Shown piece by piece: positions 34,157 through 38,627 of a DNA stretch of 38,627 nucleotides. The notes below the pieces were generated by a model. It did no database searches and had not been told where the DNA came from. It saw only the letters and a program-made list of their open reading frames with translations. Position 1 is the first letter of the stretch. Each line of letters opens with the position of its first letter. A program made the position numbers and the translations under genes. The stretch lies in contig JAAYNA010000157.1 in assembly GCA_012521105.1 (NCBI GenBank), positions 1-38,627 on the forward strand, given 5' to 3'. The DNA comes from Clostridiaceae bacterium. GTDB lineage: Bacteria; Bacillota; Clostridia; DSM-8532.

Positions 34157-34226
34157 TCCAGTGATACAAAAATTTTCTTTGGCAAACAGTAAGTACATCG
34201 ATTGGCTTTGCATTGTAAATTACCAT

Positions 34227-34257
34227 ATTATACTAGGGTGTTCAACCCTGTTTGCAA
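34227..34257 (-). promoter_or_regulatory. Promoter of the lipoprotein gene
   Basis: Minus strand TATAAT (34227-34232) and TTGCAA (34252-34257), spacing 19 (long). A dyad AGGGT/ACCCT (34235-34239, 34245-34249) lies in the spacer and could be an operator or the tail of the upstream transcript. Confidence 0.4.
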
Positions 34258-34262
34258 CATTA

Positions 34263-35546
34263 TTAAAGGTACTTATTTTTTAATGTGTTTACTGTGCCAT
34301 CATCCACTTTTTTTGCTCCGTACCGCACACTATTATACATCTCTTTCAGCATCGAGTGGTCTTCTTTTTCGCCGTCGTATCTACGGGCATGCTCCACAAC
34401 CTCGGAAGGGGTATCTGAAAGCTTAAACTTAAGTCCTTTCCTTATATGGTCAATAACGAATTTGGTATAGATAAACCTTATCCGGCTTTCATTATCCTTC
34501 ATATCCCGCCATTTTGGATAACGTTTAAACAGCTTCCTAAATATCGACGGCCTTTTTGGGATTTCTGTTTTTAAAAGTGATTCCTCGCGGTCAAAATACC
34601 CATGTTCGGTTGAACTCCACTTCTGGAACCTGCTAAAAAAAGAGGATAACAGACCATACAAAGCCTGATAAATTCTTTTATAATTCTTTACTATATATCG
34701 GATAAACAGAAAAATTATTACAGCAAATATTATAAAAGTAATGATGTTTAAAATAATATTAACAATAGGATTTTGCTCTTCAGCAGGCGGGATCTGTCCC
34801 ATACCCTGCGGCCCGCCTCCTCCATTACCCTCGGCGGGCTGGTAAAGCGAGCCTAAAAACTCAAGTATTTTTAATATAACCTGTGATATCGACTGGGCAA
34901 TAAAAATAAAAGCATTGAGAAGCGTACGCCAGAACGATAAAAGAATGGTACCTGTAAGGATTATGATAACAATAATCCTGTTGCCCCTGTTGACAGTGCC
35001 GGGTATAGTGCTGAGACTACTCTTTTCACGGGTTTCATTTATCAGAAAACGCCTGTTTGCCAGTGGAATTCCAATTAAACAGTAAGTAATCGAAACCCAC
35101 ATAGCCATAGTAAAATAAGGCTTTAAAACCTCTATGTTGCCTATAAGAAACAGTGATATTAAATGAATAACAAGGCCGCCTGAATAGAAAAAAAGCCTGC
35201 TTGTACTTTCACCCGTTCCTGCCCTTATACCCCAAATATAGAAGAAAACTGTTCCAACTATAACAACTATATATTCTTCCATGGAACCCGATAAAAATGC
35301 GAACCCGCAAATTAACACTACAATAATAACGTAGGCAACCCCTGCTAAGGCAGCAACTAAATTTTTTAATTTCTTCAGAACTGAAGTTAAAACAAGCCCA
35401 AAAAGCAGGTGCAAAGGAAGCGTTACCGAGAAAACAACCGCTGTTTTATAAGGCAATAAAATACCTGCTAAAATTAAAACTACAGGAAAACACATTAAAT
35501 ATTCCAATATACACCATAACCATCTTAATAAAACCTGTTTTTTCAT
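34263..35546 (-). CDS. Polytopic membrane protein with DUF4129-like tail (MoxR/DUF58 operon)
   Basis: Protein of 427 aa with roughly nine membrane spans in the N-terminal 290 residues, including a Gly/Pro-rich loop (GNGGGGPQGMGQIPPAEEQN) near residue 240. The cytoplasmic C-terminal tail (RIRFIYTKFVIDHIRKGLKF, then KLSDTPSEVVEHARR) resembles the DUF4129 domain found with transglutaminase/MoxR/DUF58 clusters. No transglutaminase domain is fused here, although such proteins often carry one. Third gene of the moxR-DUF58-membrane block. Function unknown. Confidence 0.75.
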   Translation of the reverse strand: MKKQVLLRWLWCILEYLMCFPVVLILAGILLPYKTAVVFSVTLPLHLLFGLVLTSVLKKLKNLVAALAGVAYVIIVVLICGFAFLSGSMEEYIVVIVGTVFFYIWGIRAGTGESTSRLFFYSGGLVIHLISLFLIGNIEVLKPYFTMAMWVSITYCLIGIPLANRRFLINETREKSSLSTIPGTVNRGNRIIVIIILTGTILLSFWRTLLNAFIFIAQSISQVILKILEFLGSLYQPAEGNGGGGPQGMGQIPPAEEQNPIVNIILNIITFIIFAVIIFLFIRYIVKNYKRIYQALYGLLSSFFSRFQKWSSTEHGYFDREESLLKTEIPKRPSIFRKLFKRYPKWRDMKDNESRIRFIYTKFVIDHIRKGLKFKLSDTPSEVVEHARRYDGEKEDHSMLKEMYNSVRYGAKKVDDGTVNTLKNKYL

Positions 35547-35642
35547 ATTCGCACCCTTATAAAAAAATCAATACTTATGCCTTATACCTGCATATCCTGC
35601 CGGTGGAGTTAATTGCAGCACAGCCGGGTTTTCTACTTTGCT

Positions 35643-36704
35643 TTAAATTTTCAGTATCTCCACTGCATTTCCCTTTGCTCTTAACCTGCGTATTTTCTCT
35701 TCGGTTTCATCGTCTACATAGGCAGTAATAAAAAGATAATCGGTATTACCCGGGCTTCTGTCCAGTTCCCTGTCAAGCAATGTATGAAAGGTAACACTTC
35801 TTAGAATAGCTAAACGGGCAAGGCTTTCCAGAATTCTTGTCAATTGGTTCTTTCCGCTTGCAGGCTCTATTCTGATCGGTTCTTTTTCCATATCCTTTAA
35901 AAAGCCATTCGACGCAAAGCCCGCCTCAATAACATTTTTATAAGCATATTCAAAAATGGTGGCTGCAACCGATATGCCATATTCCACTCTTTCAGGCTCA
36001 TCGGTTACCGTCCATTGGTCGGGCTTTGTATCCACGTTTAAAATTATCATAAGCCTGTGCTGTGCAGTTGGGTCATACTGGTTTACCTGGAGGGTTCCAA
36101 AACGGGCAGAAGCCTTCCAGTTTATATTTTTCATAGGATCAGAGGTATTGTATTCTCTGATCCCTGCATGAATAAAGGGATCTTCAAGTATCCAGCGCCT
36201 CACAACCCTGTCGCCCTGCCAGCTGTGGGACGGAAAATTCATCTCTGAAAGTGTTAGTGTTCTTGGAAAAACATAAAGCTTTGCATCTGTCGTTTCATCC
36301 TTAGCTGCTGATATACTGCCGGTTATTGAACGGGCAGTCAATGCTGCCGATTTCAGATGGTAAAAACCTCTTTTTGTGCATTTCACATTATGAGTTCGGA
36401 TTATTCTTGTATATGGCAGCATGGAGAAAACACTGATATGAAATTCATCCTGTAAAATGTTCAAGTCCTCCTGCAGCCCAAACCGAAGGCCGCTGTCAAT
36501 CCTCGATTCCACCTTCAGCCACGGCACAGGCAACAGTTTCCTGTTACTGATTGTCTCAATCAGATGAATGCTTTGGCCAAAGTTGGCGTGCAAGGTGTCA
36601 AAGCTTCTTTCAATGCTGATTTTTGAAAGACCATATTTCATAATTGCGTAGGATTCAATTAAGAGTATAACAATAGCCGCAAGAATCAGCTTGTAAACCC
36701 ACAT
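35643..36704 (-). CDS. DUF58 domain protein
   Basis: Protein of 353 aa with an N-terminal membrane anchor (YKLILAAIVILLIESYAI) followed by a soluble region with the DUF58 hallmark: DPMKNINWKASARFGTLQVN and, after it, HRLMIILNVDTKPD, a vWA-like strand. DUF58 proteins pair with MoxR AAA+ ATPases, which are thought to act as chaperones for vWA-type partners. It starts 3 nt after the moxR stop, so the two are coupled. Confidence 0.88.
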   Translation of the reverse strand: MWVYKLILAAIVILLIESYAIMKYGLSKISIERSFDTLHANFGQSIHLIETISNRKLLPVPWLKVESRIDSGLRFGLQEDLNILQDEFHISVFSMLPYTRIIRTHNVKCTKRGFYHLKSAALTARSITGSISAAKDETTDAKLYVFPRTLTLSEMNFPSHSWQGDRVVRRWILEDPFIHAGIREYNTSDPMKNINWKASARFGTLQVNQYDPTAQHRLMIILNVDTKPDQWTVTDEPERVEYGISVAATIFEYAYKNVIEAGFASNGFLKDMEKEPIRIEPASGKNQLTRILESLARLAILRSVTFHTLLDRELDRSPGNTDYLFITAYVDDETEEKIRRLRAKGNAVEILKI

Positions 36705-36707
36705 TTT

Positions 36708-37682
36708 CTAAACACCTGCCTGCTCTTTCAGTCTGTCTTCGGAAGGAACAGGAACCCTTTGCAAAATCTGCTCCAGAATGGAATGAGTTGCCGGCTTTAG
36801 GGTGTCGCTTCCCGAATGCCTTGCTATCATTCTATGGGCCAGAACGGGAATTGCCATTTTCTTCACATCATCGGGAGTCACATAATCCCTTCCATTTATT
36901 GCGGCAAGGGCCTGGCTTGTTTTGAGCAGTGCCTGGCTTCCGCGCGGGCTTACCCCAAGCAAAACATCATGGTGCTTTCTTGTTGCCTCTACAATCTGAA
37001 TAATATATGAATAAATGTCTTCACTGACAAAAGTATTTTTAAAAATATCCTTCAAACCTTCAAAGTCTTCCTTGCCTGCAACCGGCAAAACAGACGCAAG
37101 CGGATTCTCAAAACGGAATCTTTTTAAAATCTCAATGCCTTCACGGGTTTCGGGATATCCCATGTATAATTTCATAAGAAAGCGGTCAAGCTGGGCTTCA
37201 GGCAATGGAAATGTGCCAAGAGTTTCAACCGGGTTTTGTGTTGCTATTACCATAAAAGGCGGGTTAAGTATATAGGTCCTACCATCTATCGAAACCTGTC
37301 TTTCCTCCATACACTCTAAAAGACTTGACTGTGTTCTTGGTGTTGCCCTGTTAATTTCATCTGCTAAAAGAATATTGGTAAAGACAGGCCCTTTTCTGAA
37401 AACAAAATCACCCTGTTTCTGGTTGTAAAAGTGAATTCCTGTAATATCTGACGGCAGCAAATCCGGTGTGAACTGAACCCTGTTAAACTCCAAATCCAGA
37501 GACTTGCTAAGGGTTTTCGCAAGCAATGTCTTTCCTGTACCGGGCACATCCTCCAGCAAAACATGCCCCGAGCAAATAAGGCAGATAAAAAGCCGTTCAA
37601 TAATCTCCTTTTTTCCTACAATTACTTTTTCGATGCTTTCAATCAGCTTATCGGCAAGCGCTTTTAACTGTTGATTATTCAT
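36708..37682 (-). CDS. MoxR-family AAA+ ATPase
   Basis: AAA+ ATPase of 324 aa. Walker A VPGTGKTLLAK, Walker B ILLADEINRATPRTQSSLLE, sensor region VIATQNPVETLGTFPLPEAQ and arginine finger LDRF, then a lid domain with GVSPRGSQALL. ATG 37682 (MNNQQLKALAD) follows AGGAAGG; an upstream in-frame start at 37727 lacks this. It would remodel partner proteins, here probably the DUF58 protein encoded next. It starts 28 nt after the NusG-paralogue gene. Confidence 0.93.
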   Translation of the reverse strand: MNNQQLKALADKLIESIEKVIVGKKEIIERLFICLICSGHVLLEDVPGTGKTLLAKTLSKSLDLEFNRVQFTPDLLPSDITGIHFYNQKQGDFVFRKGPVFTNILLADEINRATPRTQSSLLECMEERQVSIDGRTYILNPPFMVIATQNPVETLGTFPLPEAQLDRFLMKLYMGYPETREGIEILKRFRFENPLASVLPVAGKEDFEGLKDIFKNTFVSEDIYSYIIQIVEATRKHHDVLLGVSPRGSQALLKTSQALAAINGRDYVTPDDVKKMAIPVLAHRMIARHSGSDTLKPATHSILEQILQRVPVPSEDRLKEQAGV

Positions 37683-37710
37683 ACCATATACCTTCCTGTT
37701 TTCCTGATAC

Positions 37711-38229
37711 TTATTTGGCAGCCTCAATAATGTTAACTCCCAGGTCTATAACCCTTTCCTCGCCAAGGAAATCCAAAAGAACACGGGCTCTGCCCTTTCT
37801 TTTGTTCACTTTGAGAATTCTCCCCTGCAGAGAAGTCAACGGACCGCTTATAATAGTAATCTTGTCACCTTCCATGAAGATGTCAGATTCCTGAATTGTG
37901 TCTTCTTCATCGAAAAGATGGCTGAAAACCTCTATTTCGCGTTTCGGAATCTGAACAGGCTCCCTGTCGGTGCACAGCAATTTATAAAGCCCGGGAACAC
38001 GCCATAGCTGCTTATAGTTATGCTCGTCAAGAACTCCGTGGATAAAGATATACCCGGGAAATAAATTTCGTATTCTTCGGTACCATTTGCCGTTTTTTCT
38101 TTCCTTTATTATCTTTTTTGGGATCATTACAGCAGGACTTCCACCAAAACGGTAGTCCAGGCGTTCTTTTACTCTGTTCTCTTCACCGGTTTTAACGAAA
38201 AGTGCATACCATGCTGAATTTTTATCCAT
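37711..38229 (-). CDS. NusG paralogue, LoaP-like transcription antiterminator
   Basis: Protein of 172 aa with an NGN domain (AWYALFVKTGEENRVKERLD, then LFPGYIFIHGVLDE) and a C-terminal KOW domain (GDKITIISGPLTSLQGRILK, then VNKRKGRARV). Housekeeping nusG sits beside secE/rplK; this gene does not, and its sequence fits the specialised LoaP branch of Firmicutes, which lets RNA polymerase read through terminators of a specific long operon. It lies 33 nt after mscL and 28 nt before moxR. The likely target is either this operon or a distant locus; not decidable here. Confidence 0.82.
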   Translation of the reverse strand: MDKNSAWYALFVKTGEENRVKERLDYRFGGSPAVMIPKKIIKERKNGKWYRRIRNLFPGYIFIHGVLDEHNYKQLWRVPGLYKLLCTDREPVQIPKREIEVFSHLFDEEDTIQESDIFMEGDKITIISGPLTSLQGRILKVNKRKGRARVLLDFLGEERVIDLGVNIIEAAK

Positions 38230-38262
38230 TCAAACACCCTTTTCCCTGCTTCGGTACCTGCA

Positions 38263-38627
38263 TCACTCTTCCCTGGAAGCAAGAGAAGCATCCCCTTGCT
38301 TCTGTTTCAGTAAATCTCTGATTTCTGTTAAAAGCTCTTCCTCTTTCGAAATTTTCGGAGGCTCTTCTTTCTTTTCTTCCTCCTTTTTTTCTTCCTCTTT
38401 TATTATGGACTCAGCCTTGGCTTTTATAGATGTAATAAGCTTTACGAAAATGAATACCGAAACCGAGATAATTAAAAAGTCGATTATATTTTGTAGAAAC
38501 TGACCATATAAAATGGCAAGCTCGGGAATTTCCTCCCCTTCTGCAGGCCGTATTATCAGCTTTAGATGTTTCATGTTTATTTTCCCTAATAAAACACCCA
38601 GCGCTGGAGTTATTATATCATTTACCA
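38263..38627 (-). CDS. mscL: Large-conductance mechanosensitive channel, N-terminus beyond the window
   Basis: The minus-strand reading frame stays open to the window edge. Upstream of the ATG at 38574 it reads VNDIITPALGVLLGKINMKH, which matches the MscL segment after the first membrane helix, so 38574 is internal and roughly 30-35 residues are missing. Visible parts: periplasmic loop (IIRPAEGEEIPELAILYGQF), second membrane helix (IIDFLIISVSVFIFVKLI), a charged KEEEKKEEEKKEE linker longer than usual, and the C-terminal helix EEELLTEIRDLLKQK. It is the pressure-release valve against hypo-osmotic shock. Confidence 0.92.
   Translation of the reverse strand, partial: VNDIITPALGVLLGKINMKHLKLIIRPAEGEEIPELAILYGQFLQNIIDFLIISVSVFIFVKLITSIKAKAESIIKEEEKKEEEKKEEPPKISKEEELLTEIRDLLKQKQGDASLASREE

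Noticed and set aside
1-38627. CRISPR array
   Set aside because: No regularly spaced direct repeats of 23-40 nt noticed on reading, and no cas-like genes.

Overview
The window looks like chromosomal DNA of a low-GC, spore-forming, plant-polysaccharide-degrading Firmicute of class Clostridia. Evidence: AT-rich intergenic DNA, strong GGAGG-type ribosome binding sites, frequent TTG/GTG starts, a SleB-type cell-wall hydrolase with a copper-amine-oxidase-like N-domain, a large secreted PL9-type pectate lyase with Big_3 repeats, a LoaP-like NusG paralogue and a cre-like box. A relative of the cellulolytic cluster III clostridia (Thermoclostridium/Acetivibrio type) is my guess. The species cannot be fixed from the sequence.

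Layout. 1-2.1 kb: ribokinase and its LacI-type regulator, with a promoter and operator. 2.4-4.35 kb: an unrecognised, tightly packed three-gene operon that includes a zinc-ribbon protein. 4.4-4.7 kb: relic of an IS200-like/REP-associated (Y1) transposase. 4.7-6.2 kb: YihY/BrkB membrane protein and bacteriohemerythrin. 7.0-11.3 kb: a complete ABC importer in the unusual order permease, ATPase, [gap], lipoprotein, [terminator], permease, ending tail-to-tail in a 4-nt overlap with prfA. 11.3-15.9 kb: prfA and a SWIM/SNF2 helicase separated by a long inverted repeat. 16.1-21.9 kb: a sulfur region with a TauE/SafE exporter under a dyad operator, a broken MTA/SAH nucleosidase gene, and an operon cysQ-cysD-cysN(C)-Rrf2 regulator in which the APS-kinase-like domain has lost its P-loop. 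22.0-22.5 kb: a DUF3343-like small protein and tRNA-Arg(CCT).

22.9-27.1 kb is the most interesting part. It is a compact operon of an SF1 (UvrD-like) helicase, a DarT-like (DUF4433) ADP-ribosyltransferase and an ADP-ribosylglycohydrolase with an extra C-terminal, HTH-ending extension. It is preceded by the decayed remains of another gene whose stop codon sits just ahead of the helicase ribosome binding site. I propose a DNA ADP-ribosylation toxin/antitoxin or anti-phage module that uses an ARH-fold eraser rather than the macro domain of classical DarTG, with a helicase that may supply single-stranded substrate.

27.3-34.2 kb: sporulation/envelope and secreted proteins (SleB-type hydrolase, small conserved protein, PL9 lyase, proline-rich small protein, lipoprotein). 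34.2-38.6 kb: a minus-strand block of mscL (cut by the window edge), a NusG paralogue, MoxR ATPase, DUF58 protein and a polytopic membrane protein with a DUF4129-like tail. Most genes are on the minus strand. Plus-strand genes are the ABC importer, the broken mtnN, the SleB-type hydrolase, the lyase and the proline-rich protein.
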